A stretch of DNA of 42,751 nt, taken from Thermodesulfovibrionales bacterium (GTDB lineage Bacteria > Nitrospirota > Thermodesulfovibrionia > Thermodesulfovibrionales > SM23-35). Positions 26,163 to 34,235 of the stretch are shown here, one piece after another. A program made the position numbers and the translations under genes. The DNA is taken from positions 1 through 42,751 of the forward strand of contig JAGUWT010000230.1 in the NCBI GenBank assembly GCA_020062205.1. The letters run 5' to 3'. A model generated the notes under the pieces. It saw nothing but the letters and a program-made list of their open reading frames with translations, was not told the DNA's origin and ran no database searches. Each line of letters opens with the position of its first letter. Position 1 is the stretch's first letter.

Positions 26163-27162
26163 GCTTGAGATAAGACCCCAAAAACTTTTTAATGAATACC
26201 TTGAAATATCAAGGAAAGACGTTGAGCGTTTCTTTTCAAAAAAAGAGCTGTTTGTGGAGGTATCGTGCCCTGCCTGTAAAAGCAACAGGACTCAATTTGC
26301 ATTTGAAAAATATACCTTTTCTTACCGTATATGTGAAGAGTGCCTTACCCTTTTTGTCTCTCCACGTCCTACAGAGGAGATGATAGAGGACTTTTACAGG
26401 GAGTCTGCGTCAAGCAGGTTTTGGGCTGAGCGATTTTTCCCGGAAACTGCGGAGGCAAGGAGACTAAAGATATTCCGCCCACGTGCTATTTTGGTAAGCG
26501 AACTGGTTTCACGTTTCAGAGTACCTGAGCCCATCTCTCTTGTTGATGTCGGTGCCGGCTTTGGCATCTTTCTGGAAGAGATTAAAAGAACAGGATATTT
26601 TTCTGAAGTCCTGGCAATAGAACCCAGCATAGATCTTGCCAAATGCTGCAGGAGTAAAGGTTTCAGGGTTATTGAGAAATCCGTTGAAAATATTGAAGAT
26701 AACGAATTGCAGGTATCTGTGGCATGTTCTTTTGAGGTACTGGAACATTTATTTGACCCTGAAAGATTCATTAAAAGCATGAAGAGACTGTTGAAAACCG
26801 GAGGACTGATCATCTTTACGACCCTTACCATCAGCGGGCTTGACCTACTGGTACTATGGGAACACTCAAAAAGCATTTCACCACCACATCATATTAATTT
26901 CCTATCAGTGGAAGGGTTAAGGAGACTGATAGACCGCTGCGGTCTTGAAGAGGTGGAGATCTCAACACCTGGTCAGCTTGATGTTGATATTCTTTGCAAC
27001 ACAATGCGGGAAATGCCTGACCTGAAAGTTCCGAGATTTATAGATTATATAGTGAAGAACCGTGGCCCTGAAACATTCAATCAGTTACAGGCATTTTTAC
27101 AGGCCAACAACTTAAGCTCACATGCACGTGTTATCGCCCGAAAAGTAATACTTGAGTTGTAA
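26155..27162 (+). CDS. SAM methyltransferase with N-terminal zinc-ribbon
   Basis: A 335-residue class I methyltransferase. Residues C38, C41, C60 and C63 (CPAC and CEEC) form a putative zinc ribbon, followed by LVDVGAGFGIFLEEI (motif I) and GGLIIFTTLTISGLDLL. This layout recalls the zinc-binding sugar C-methyltransferases of the TylC3 type, though the C-terminal domain of those enzymes is not complete here. It is also common in uncharacterised glycan methyltransferases. Overlaps of 8 bases upstream and 1 base downstream place it inside the 24164-30422 unit. The acceptor could be the sugar or the acid made by that unit. Confidence 0.8.
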   Translation: MNELEIRPQKLFNEYLEISRKDVERFFSKKELFVEVSCPACKSNRTQFAFEKYTFSYRICEECLTLFVSPRPTEEMIEDFYRESASSRFWAERFFPETAEARRLKIFRPRAILVSELVSRFRVPEPISLVDVGAGFGIFLEEIKRTGYFSEVLAIEPSIDLAKCCRSKGFRVIEKSVENIEDNELQVSVACSFEVLEHLFDPERFIKSMKRLLKTGGLIIFTTLTISGLDLLVLWEHSKSISPPHHINFLSVEGLRRLIDRCGLEEVEISTPGQLDVDILCNTMREMPDLKVPRFIDYIVKNRGPETFNQLQAFLQANNLSSHARVIARKVILEL

Positions 27163-27908
27163 TGCGTAGCTTATTATGGGATTTTGATGGTGTTATTATT
27201 GACAGTATAGACGAATGCCTGCTTACTTCATATAATGCCTACCTGCAGTACCAGGGGATATATAATGAATTTATCGAGACATTAGAGGACATCCCGAAAT
27301 ATTACCGTGAAGAATTTTACAGGACGAGAAAGTATGTCAGGCCAGCAGGAGAATATTTTATTTTGCATAAGGCGATATCATCTAATATTAAAATCGACAG
27401 TTATTTGCGGTTCAAAGAATTATTAATAAGCAACGCCGGAGCAGTGGCTGATTTTCAGGAATTGTTTTTTTTAACTCGCAATGAATTTAAAAGCAAGTAT
27501 CCGCGATACTGGTTTGAGCTTCATCATAGTTACCCAGGAATAAAAACAAAATGGCAGGAACTTAAAAGATATTTTGATTTTTATATCGTCTCTAATAAGG
27601 ATTTAAAATCAATTTCTGAGATTTTGGATTTTTTCGATCTGCCGATCAACCGAGACAACATTTTCGGCGCAGAGTTCAGCACAGACAAGAAAGTGATAAT
27701 CAGACATATTCTGTCAACTAATAATATTAGCGCTGAGAAACTATTTTTTATAGATGACAACTACCAACATCTTTTAGATTTAAACGGAATGGGGATCAAA
27801 CTATTCTTTGCTTGTTGGGGATATGGAGAAATCCAGGATAATACCAATGAAGATATAATCCTTCTGGATTTAGATACTTTTAATATTAAAGTTATAGAGG
27901 AATTATGA
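27162..27908 (+). CDS. HAD-superfamily hydrolase
   Basis: A 248-residue HAD protein. Motif I is DFDGVIID with D7 and D9, motif II is the serine in YIVSNKD, motif III a lysine in STDKKVIIRHIL, and motif IV FFIDDNYQHL. All catalytic positions of a phosphatase are present. The insert between motifs I and II is helical, the C1 cap type. It overlaps the methyltransferase stop by one base and the FAH-family gene by ATGA. In a pathway ending in a cytidylyltransferase, a phosphatase could play the part that KdsC plays before KdsB; that is inference. Confidence 0.85.
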   Translation: MRSLLWDFDGVIIDSIDECLLTSYNAYLQYQGIYNEFIETLEDIPKYYREEFYRTRKYVRPAGEYFILHKAISSNIKIDSYLRFKELLISNAGAVADFQELFFLTRNEFKSKYPRYWFELHHSYPGIKTKWQELKRYFDFYIVSNKDLKSISEILDFFDLPINRDNIFGAEFSTDKKVIIRHILSTNNISAEKLFFIDDNYQHLLDLNGMGIKLFFACWGYGEIQDNTNEDIILLDLDTFNIKVIEEL

Positions 27909-28687
27909 TGGAAAAGTTTGCGAAAGTTAATTACCATGGGAAGATAAAATGGTGCAAAGTTATAGAAGATAATTATTATGAATTAGCAGATAGTATTTAT
28001 AAGGAAAATCCAAGAGTAAAAAGGCAACCTCTTGATCAAACAGGTATTCGTTTTCTACCACCATGTGACGGTCAAAAAGTCATTGGTCTCGCTTATAATT
28101 ACAAGGGATTGGTTGGTAAAAAAGAAAACTATGATGAGCCATTATTCTTTTTCAAATCGCCGACTGGATTGATAGGTCACAGAGAATCCATCATTTACCC
28201 TGGTTTCGCCCAAAAAGTATGGCAGGAGGTTGAGTTAGCTATTATCGTAAAGGCTAAATGCAAAAATGTTCCTGTAGAAGAGGCACATAGATATATTTTG
28301 GGCTATACCTGCGGTAATGACATTACTTGTGAGAATATCCTTAATAGGGATTGGCATTTAGCCAGATCAAAAGGATTAGACACTTTTTGCCCTTTAGGTA
28401 CATTCTTAGTTAAAGATATCAACACAGAAAATTTACGGCTGACATCGTACATTAATGGAAGGGTAACACAAGACAGTTATACATCAGATAGGATAATAAA
28501 TGACGTTGAAACTGTATCATTAATATCAAGGTATGTCACTTTATTCCCCGGGGATGTGATACTAACCGGAACACCTGCCGGTGCGGTCAATGCTGTTATA
28601 TCACCGGGTGACATAATAAAGGTAGAAATTGAAAGTATAGGAATTTTAGAAAATAGTGTAGTACCAGATAAGGAGGGCTTAAAATGA
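27905..28687 (+). CDS. Fumarylacetoacetate hydrolase (FAH) family protein
   Basis: A 260-residue FAH-fold protein. It has GLAYNYKG, then FFFKSPTGLIGH, the metal site WQEVELAIIV with two glutamates and GNDIT with the aspartate, followed by LTGTPAG and SPGDIIKVEIE. Members cleave, decarboxylate or hydrate beta-keto or 2-keto acids with a divalent metal. That chemistry is rare in glycan clusters. The adjoining 2-hydroxyacid dehydrogenase and cytidylyltransferase also deal with alpha-keto or sugar acids, so a keto-acid intermediate is suggested. Two ATGs (27905 and 27908) follow AGAGG at 27896-27900. It overlaps the genes on both sides by four bases. Confidence 0.85.
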   Translation: MMEKFAKVNYHGKIKWCKVIEDNYYELADSIYKENPRVKRQPLDQTGIRFLPPCDGQKVIGLAYNYKGLVGKKENYDEPLFFFKSPTGLIGHRESIIYPGFAQKVWQEVELAIIVKAKCKNVPVEEAHRYILGYTCGNDITCENILNRDWHLARSKGLDTFCPLGTFLVKDINTENLRLTSYINGRVTQDSYTSDRIINDVETVSLISRYVTLFPGDVILTGTPAGAVNAVISPGDIIKVEIESIGILENSVVPDKEGLK

Positions 28688-29424
28688 TTCCAGCATTAGT
28701 AATTGGAAGGGGTGGCAGCACCGGATTTCCCGGAAAAAATACTACCAGTATAGTTGGTCGGCCGTTAATGTCTTATCCGATATTGGCAGCCAAACACTCC
28801 AAGATGGTAGATAGGGTATATATCTCCACTGATACAGAAGATATTGCATCTATAGGGAAAAATTATGGTGCGGAGCTGATTAAACGTCCTGATTATCTGG
28901 CCACTAAAGAGGCCCTGTCCCAGGATGCTTTTAAACATGGGTTTGATACGATTGTCGAACTCATTAAGCCGGAGGAATTGGAAATGATAGTTTTACTTTT
29001 TGCCAACGGCGCAACGATTACACCCGGAATTATAGATAAGGGGATTGAAGTCTTACGAACAAACCCGAACCTGGATTCAGCTGTCACTGTAAGCTGTTAC
29101 AACATGTGGAGCCCCTTGAGGGCGCATAAAATTGTGGACGGGTTATTAAAGCCTTTTTTAGATGCCTCCTTTTTTGAATCCGCAAGTTGCGACAGGGATT
29201 CACAGGGAGATGTGTACTTCCCCGATTGTTCGGCATTTGTCGTGAAACCAAAATGTTTTGACTATGATTACGGCAGACCGCCTTTTCCATGGATAGGGAG
29301 AGTAGTATATCCTCTTAAACAATGGGGAGGTCTTGATATCGACTTCAAATGGCAGTTTCCAATAGTGGAATTCTGGCTCCGTGAGCATGGATTCACAGAA
29401 ACCAAAACTCCGTACGACAAGTAG
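28684..29424 (+). CDS. NeuA/KdsB-like cytidylyltransferase
   Basis: A 246-residue nucleotidyltransferase. The first motif, ALVIGRGGSTGFPGKN, corresponds to the IPARGGSKxxPxKN loop of CMP-acylneuraminate synthetases, and VDRVYISTDTEDIA and LIKRPDYLA follow in the usual order. GLDIDFKWQFPIVEFWL near the end matches the conserved IDxxxDxxxAE region, where the second aspartate of that region reads K. These enzymes attach CMP to Kdo or nonulosonic acids. It is distinct from the SpsF-type enzyme at 5757, so the window encodes two candidate CMP-transferases. The FAH-family and 2-hydroxyacid dehydrogenase genes flank it within a few bases. Confidence 0.82.
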   Translation: MIPALVIGRGGSTGFPGKNTTSIVGRPLMSYPILAAKHSKMVDRVYISTDTEDIASIGKNYGAELIKRPDYLATKEALSQDAFKHGFDTIVELIKPEELEMIVLLFANGATITPGIIDKGIEVLRTNPNLDSAVTVSCYNMWSPLRAHKIVDGLLKPFLDASFFESASCDRDSQGDVYFPDCSAFVVKPKCFDYDYGRPPFPWIGRVVYPLKQWGGLDIDFKWQFPIVEFWLREHGFTETKTPYDK

Positions 29425-29426
29425 CG

Positions 29427-30422
29427 ATGGCAACAATAAAAGTCTTTATTACAGATTATATAACATCTCCTGATATTGAGCGCGCGGTTTTGGGAGAAGG
29501 AGTCTCAATCGAGTGCCTTAATACAGAAGATGAGGCTGAGTTTCCTGATTCCATCGAAGAAGAGGCAGATGCCCTGCTTGTGTGGCATGCACGCATAACG
29601 GAGAAGACCATCAGACGACTTAAAAAATGCAGGGTTATTGTCCGTTACGGCGTTGGATATGATAACGTGGATTTCAGATGTGCGCAGAGATACGGTATCC
29701 CTTTCTGCAATACACCTGATTACGGTATCCATGAAGTTGCGGATACCACCTGCGGCATGATACTTGCGTTTATCAGGAAAATTTTTTCTTATCACCATTC
29801 AGCGCAAAGATTTTCTTCGGGTTGGCAGGAACATACGCAACCGCCGATAAAACGTTCCACACAGCATAATTTAGGTATTATCGGGATTGGCCGTATTGGC
29901 TCTGCAGTGGCTTTAAGGATGAAGGCATTTGGAATAAGCATAGGTTTTTATGATCCGTATGTGCCGAGTGGATATGAAAAGACCCTCGGGGTGCAACGTT
30001 TTGAATCCCGAGAAGAACTGCTTAAATTCTCAAGCATAGTCTCCCTGCATGTGCCCCTTAATGAAGAGACACGCTGGATGGTTGATGAGAGGTTTATACA
30101 GAATTTAAATGATAATACAACCCTTATTAATACAGCTCGTGGAAAGATAGTAAAGGATCTAGATGTCCTGTATGATGGACTGGTTTCAAGCAAACTTGCG
30201 GCTGTGGGTTTGGATGTTTTGCCTGAGGAGCCTCCGTTGCCTTCAGAACGCTTGATACAGGCATGGAAAGATGTAAATTCCGATTTTCATCAGAGAATTA
30301 TTATTAACCCTCACACTTCATATTTTTCCGATCAGGCATGGCGTGAGATGAGAGAAAAGGCCGCAGAAAACGTTAAGAGAATCCTGGAGGGAAAGAGCCC
30401 CAGGAATCTAATTACTTCTTAA
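29427..30422 (+). CDS. D-isomer 2-hydroxyacid dehydrogenase (SerA-like)
   Basis: A 331-residue dehydrogenase with GIIGIGRIGSAVALRMKAFG as the NAD-binding loop and the catalytic set R238 (TARGK), E267/E268 (PEEPPLP) and H296 (INPHTSYFS). It reduces a 2-keto acid or oxidises a D-2-hydroxyacid, as phosphoglycerate dehydrogenase does. It lacks the C-terminal regulatory domains of long SerA proteins, so it is probably not the housekeeping serine enzyme. The ATG comes two bases after the cytidylyltransferase stop and the next transferase-like gene starts 16 bases later. It is the third redox or acid-handling enzyme of this unit. Confidence 0.88.
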   Translation: MATIKVFITDYITSPDIERAVLGEGVSIECLNTEDEAEFPDSIEEEADALLVWHARITEKTIRRLKKCRVIVRYGVGYDNVDFRCAQRYGIPFCNTPDYGIHEVADTTCGMILAFIRKIFSYHHSAQRFSSGWQEHTQPPIKRSTQHNLGIIGIGRIGSAVALRMKAFGISIGFYDPYVPSGYEKTLGVQRFESREELLKFSSIVSLHVPLNEETRWMVDERFIQNLNDNTTLINTARGKIVKDLDVLYDGLVSSKLAAVGLDVLPEEPPLPSERLIQAWKDVNSDFHQRIIINPHTSYFSDQAWREMREKAAENVKRILEGKSPRNLITS

Positions 30423-30438
30423 AGACAGCATAACAAAA

Positions 30439-32433
30439 ATGATAGCTAAAAATCTTCTGATCGTAGATAATTGTGAGGGGAAAGTTTTTGACCAATATGT
30501 GGGGGACAACTTAAATGAGTCCGAATGGGAAATATTGACTTTGGGCGCTACAGAAACATTGTATTTTGGCAGAAATAAGGCCAAGTTACAACAGCAGTTA
30601 GCTAACTATTCGTTTATTGACCTGACAGAATATTATCTAAAGGCACAAGAATTAACCAAGGAATATTGTCTTCGTTTAAAATTTGAGTTTCCCAAAAAAA
30701 AGATATGGAAAGGAAAAACTTTATTTGATCTTTTAAGTTTTAAAGAGTTTAATCTTTGGTGGTTTACTACGTTTTCAGAAATGGGGACTTTCAGGATTAA
30801 ATTCATTGATCAAATATATTTTCTGTCTTTAATTCAACTTGTTATTTCCAGCAGAGAAAAGTATGACAATATATGTCTGGATATCAAAGACTGTCCACTT
30901 AACTCGATATTAACTGATTATTTTCGAAAAGAGAATATGAATGTCTTTACAACAAGACATTACTCTAATATCAGAAATACACTAACCCGTAGGTTCCCAT
31001 TATTGTGGTGGATAATTTCGGTTACAAGTTTCTTATCACTTCAATTGGTGAAAACTGCTATTTTGAAATTATTCAATATAGGTTTTAATCCTGATAGTAA
31101 AAATTTTTATCTTTTTTTCAGTTTCTATCCATTACTCTGGAAAAATAAAGAAGAAAAAAATATCAGGAATGCAATTTATAACGACTTACCGGAGCAATTA
31201 TCTGAAGTAGCTCCGTCATATCATGCAGTATTTATCACAAACATTGGGGAACTCTGGAAGCAAAGAAAATCTATCCATGATGTTTTTCAGAATGGAAAAA
31301 TTATACCTGTAGAGAGATTTATTACCTTAAAGAACTATTGGTTTTTGTTAAGTATTAAGTTAGTAAAATTAATATTTAATTACAGCTTTTTTGTTTCAAA
31401 AAAAATAAAAGAATTCTATAACGGGTATGATATAACTAAACTTGTTGTCGGGACCTTCAATTCATCTCTGGGAGATCATGAACTATTCAGGGATGTTTTG
31501 ATCTATTTTGCTCTTACCAATATATTCAGAAAGTATGATGTTAGAGGCATTATTCATGCCTCTGAGTTTCAATGTTATGAAAAAGCTATCTGGTATGCAG
31601 CAAAAAATAAATGTAAAGTTTTCGCTCTACAGCACTCTGCCATAGGGAAAAACTGGTTAAATTATTATTTCTGCCCAGATGAAATACCTTTGTATTTAGG
31701 AGATAAAAGGCCTTCATGGAATATGCCGTTACCTGATTTATACCTTACCTCTGGTGTTTATCCATATGAAGTTATAGTGCAAAACAAAATCCCTGAAAAT
31801 ATGCTCAGGTTGTGTGGCGCCGTCAGATACGATAAATTGGCTTCTTATATTCAGCACAAACCCTCAAAGATTGAGTTAAGAAAAAAATATAATATTCAAA
31901 ACAAAATGAAAGTACTTTTGGTATTTAGTGGCGTCAACAGAGAGGAATCTATAAATATGATTAGTAATATTAGCTTCGCTTTGCAGGAGATAGACGCTGG
32001 CATTTTAGTTCTGTTCAAGTCACACCCGCTTAGAATAATAGATGAAGAGTTTAAAAAGATTATGAGAACAAACAATGTAAGGGTCCCTTTTGATACTATT
32101 CCAGTTAATGCAAATTATTTTGAATATATAACTTTAGCTGATGTTACATGTTTTTGTAATTCAACAATCGGTATAGAATCAATTGCCTTAGGAACCCATG
32201 CTGTTAGTTTTGATAATATTCATAGTATGGTTAGTTTCGACATGATCGAAGTAGGTGATGCAGTATTCCATGTGAAGAACCCATGTGAATTGAGACAGGC
32301 ATTGGATAAGATCCTAAGAGGAGATGAAATATTAAAAATGGTTGAGAATCTTTGGTCAGATGCCATTTATAAAACGTTTTATTCTTTAGACGGAAAATCT
32401 CATAAAAGGTTTATCGAATGTTTAAAGAATTGA
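30439..32433 (+). CDS. Large GT-B-like protein, candidate CMP-sugar transferase
   Basis: A 664-residue, very AT-rich gene. I do not recognise a named family. The C-terminal part has KVFALQHSAIGKNW, LYLTSGVYPYEVIV, LRLCGAVRYDKL, then VLFKSHPLRI and CNSTIGIESIALGTHAVSF. The HP element and the following S/T-rich loop resemble those of GT-B sialyltransferases and KpsC-type Kdo transferases, which use CMP-sugars. The gene sits directly after the 2-hydroxyacid dehydrogenase of a unit that contains a cytidylyltransferase, so transfer of that unit's product is a reasonable guess. It resembles the protein at 20578-22635 in plan. No membrane anchor is obvious beyond one hydrophobic stretch near residues 188-210. 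Confidence 0.6.
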   Translation: MIAKNLLIVDNCEGKVFDQYVGDNLNESEWEILTLGATETLYFGRNKAKLQQQLANYSFIDLTEYYLKAQELTKEYCLRLKFEFPKKKIWKGKTLFDLLSFKEFNLWWFTTFSEMGTFRIKFIDQIYFLSLIQLVISSREKYDNICLDIKDCPLNSILTDYFRKENMNVFTTRHYSNIRNTLTRRFPLLWWIISVTSFLSLQLVKTAILKLFNIGFNPDSKNFYLFFSFYPLLWKNKEEKNIRNAIYNDLPEQLSEVAPSYHAVFITNIGELWKQRKSIHDVFQNGKIIPVERFITLKNYWFLLSIKLVKLIFNYSFFVSKKIKEFYNGYDITKLVVGTFNSSLGDHELFRDVLIYFALTNIFRKYDVRGIIHASEFQCYEKAIWYAAKNKCKVFALQHSAIGKNWLNYYFCPDEIPLYLGDKRPSWNMPLPDLYLTSGVYPYEVIVQNKIPENMLRLCGAVRYDKLASYIQHKPSKIELRKKYNIQNKMKVLLVFSGVNREESINMISNISFALQEIDAGILVLFKSHPLRIIDEEFKKIMRTNNVRVPFDTIPVNANYFEYITLADVTCFCNSTIGIESIALGTHAVSFDNIHSMVSFDMIEVGDAVFHVKNPCELRQALDKILRGDEILKMVENLWSDAIYKTFYSLDGKSHKRFIECLKN

Positions 32434-32447
32434 AGAGGTTTAAAAAT

Positions 32448-32536
32448 ATGAAAGGCCCTTTAGTTACAGTACAGTATTAATGCCTGTTTATAACGGTGGG
32501 GAATATCTCAAATTCCTATCTATATTATCTATATGA
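32448..32536 (+). pseudogene. N-terminal remnant of a GT2 glycosyltransferase
   Basis: ATG 32448 opens a frame reading MKGPLVTV and stops at 32478. Just after that, the +2 frame reads TVLMPVYNGGEYLK, the start of a family 2 glycosyltransferase. The break coincides with a tandem ACAGT ACAGT at 32466-32475; removing one copy restores MKGPLVTVLMPVYNGGEYLK. The frame then ends at TGA 32534-32536 where the O-antigen ligase-like gene begins, so the rest of the transferase is gone. Confidence 0.65.
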
Positions 32537-34011
32537 ACCGCTCATTTAGGATGTCTGCCGCAGTGATCGCCGGAGGTGCGGCCGTGGGTTTGCTTGTACA
32601 TGCCCTGGCGTCAAATCCCCAACTGGCGATGCCTTTAGCTGCGGCTGTATTCTTATTGGGCATAGTGTTTCAAGAGCGTGTCCTCTACTACTTCATCGTG
32701 GGGACTATGCCGTTGCACCATAATGCATGGGTGCTCTCGGATATCGGTTTTGGGGCAATCCCTGTGCTGGTGCCAGTTTTGGCGGCTTCCGTCATTGCCA
32801 AACAGATGTTGAAAGGCAGTCCTTTTCGGTTTCCCAAGAGGATGAGACCGGCGATCATTTTCATTGCTCTCGCGGCACTATCAATTGCCTTCGCCGAATC
32901 GAAGGCTGACGCCCTAAACCTTATGGCCTGGGAGAGGGCATTCGTTCGAGTGCTGCTTTTCCCTTACGTTGCTTGGGTCATTTTTATATCGCTCTGTCCC
33001 GAGGCACAGGTGAAATTTCTGAGCCGCCAGACCGCTGTTGTGCTCTTCGTAACGTTTGCCGGCGTTGTTCTTTCCTTCCTCCAAGTTTTGACTGGAGAAT
33101 TTTATTTTATCTCAAGCCAATGGGAGAACTATAGTGTTCACAGTGCGCTCTTAGCGCGCCCCATAGGTCTAGCCGACTATCCAATCGCATGGGGGGTCTT
33201 TCTGCTCATCCCCTTCTTCATGGTGCTCGCCGAAGCATCAGCAGGCATCATCCTGTATAAATGGTTTGCTGCGGGCATTATCCTGGTAGGGTTAGTGATT
33301 TCCGGAACCCGAGGTGCTTGGCTAGGGGGATTGGTTGCGATGCTCTGGTTTTTCTCTAAAGCACGGCATCGAAGGAGGGCCGTCTTCTTGCCACTCCTAT
33401 TCGTCGTACTAATCACGGGTGGGGTCATATTCAGTGTCGGGGCCTTCCGTAATATTTCATGGGAGAGGATCGAAACGGGTGAGGAAGGACTAATAGGTCG
33501 ATTGCCGATATTGCTTGGGGTAGTTAACATGGCCATCAGTCATCCCATCATTGGGGTCGGCATAGGAAATGTCCCTATCTACCTTCTAAACCACGCGCGC
33601 GAACTCTTGGGTGACTTCAGGGTCGAATACTGGCAGCATTGGATCGGACGCAGCGAAGCAACTCATGCGCACAATATGCTCTTGGGCATCTGGGCAGAAA
33701 TAGGCACTTTCGGCCTGCTCGCGCTGTGCTGGCTCCTCTGGAGAGGCTGGCAGAATTTCCAATCGTTCTCAATGCCAAGCGGGGTTGATGATTCGCTGAG
33801 CCGTGGCATATCGCTAATGCGGATCCGAGATGGTCTGCAAGCCGCCTATCTTGCCATCATTGTGGCGTCATTCTTTCAAGCAATCGACCATTATTTGTTT
33901 CTCTGGTTCTTACTCGCCGCGTCTTTCATGCTGAAGAGTTATGCCACGAGGCTGCGGATTACGGATCCGCAGCCTGCGCTTAGTGTGAAGGGTCATAAAT
34001 ACGTTGATTGA
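32533..34011 (+). CDS. O-antigen ligase/polymerase (WaaL/Wzy-type) membrane protein
   Basis: A 492-residue multi-spanning protein of the Wzy_C/O-antigen ligase family. ISGTRGAWLGG, HPIIGVGIGN and THAHNMLLGIWAEIGTFGL are the conserved parts, the last with the histidine of the large periplasmic loop region. It either polymerises repeat units or joins the glycan to lipid A core. Its composition is about 55% GC in sampled stretches, clearly above the roughly 30-40% around it, which suggests a separate origin. It overlaps the GT2 remnant and has no good ribosome site at ATG 32533; ATG 32551 is another start. An IS3 remnant lies downstream. Confidence 0.85.
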   Translation: MNRSFRMSAAVIAGGAAVGLLVHALASNPQLAMPLAAAVFLLGIVFQERVLYYFIVGTMPLHHNAWVLSDIGFGAIPVLVPVLAASVIAKQMLKGSPFRFPKRMRPAIIFIALAALSIAFAESKADALNLMAWERAFVRVLLFPYVAWVIFISLCPEAQVKFLSRQTAVVLFVTFAGVVLSFLQVLTGEFYFISSQWENYSVHSALLARPIGLADYPIAWGVFLLIPFFMVLAEASAGIILYKWFAAGIILVGLVISGTRGAWLGGLVAMLWFFSKARHRRRAVFLPLLFVVLITGGVIFSVGAFRNISWERIETGEEGLIGRLPILLGVVNMAISHPIIGVGIGNVPIYLLNHARELLGDFRVEYWQHWIGRSEATHAHNMLLGIWAEIGTFGLLALCWLLWRGWQNFQSFSMPSGVDDSLSRGISLMRIRDGLQAAYLAIIVASFFQAIDHYLFLWFLLAASFMLKSYATRLRITDPQPALSVKGHKYVD

Positions 34012-34235
34012 GCGTCGGGGATACTTACGCGCGAAAGGGTTTCATAGAAAGTATGAACTGAGTGAGGGCAATGGGCGCGGGGGAAATTTAATCGGGAGTT
34101 TAAGGAAGAGGCAGTACGACTGATAACAGAGGGAAGACGACCTGTATCTACGGTGTGTCCACTTTTTTGGCAAGAGCAAAAAGAATCTTAATGAATTAAT
34201 GAGATGGAGTATCATTGAAGGGAGTACGCGGATAA
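34012..34235 (+). other. Non-coding junction after the ligase-type gene
   Basis: A 224-base interval without an intact gene. Its first half is GC-rich like the ligase gene and holds the IS3 orfA remnant; its last 70 bases return to the AT-rich composition and include GGGAG ahead of the GT2 start at 34236. The change suggests one border of the inserted segment near 34155-34180. Confidence 0.5.
34084..34155 (+). mobile_element. IS3-family orfA transposase remnant
   Basis: This 72-base stretch translates to KFNREFKEEAVRLI followed by TEGRRPVSTV, which closely matches the N-terminal helix-turn-helix start of IS3-family OrfA proteins (pattern KFxREFKxEAVRL...GR.V..V). It is not preceded by an in-frame start and loses similarity after 34155. 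It is a scar of a former insertion sequence, and no inverted repeats or OrfB are visible. Confidence 0.7.

Noticed and set aside
24164..30422. Phosphonate biosynthesis, suggested by the cytidylyltransferase, 2-hydroxyacid dehydrogenase and HAD set
   Set aside because: No PEP phosphomutase with its EDK-type motif and no phosphonopyruvate decarboxylase are present in the window.
29427..30422. Housekeeping serA
   Set aside because: It lacks the C-terminal regulatory domains of long SerA and is translationally packed among glycan genes; a short SerA cannot be fully excluded.
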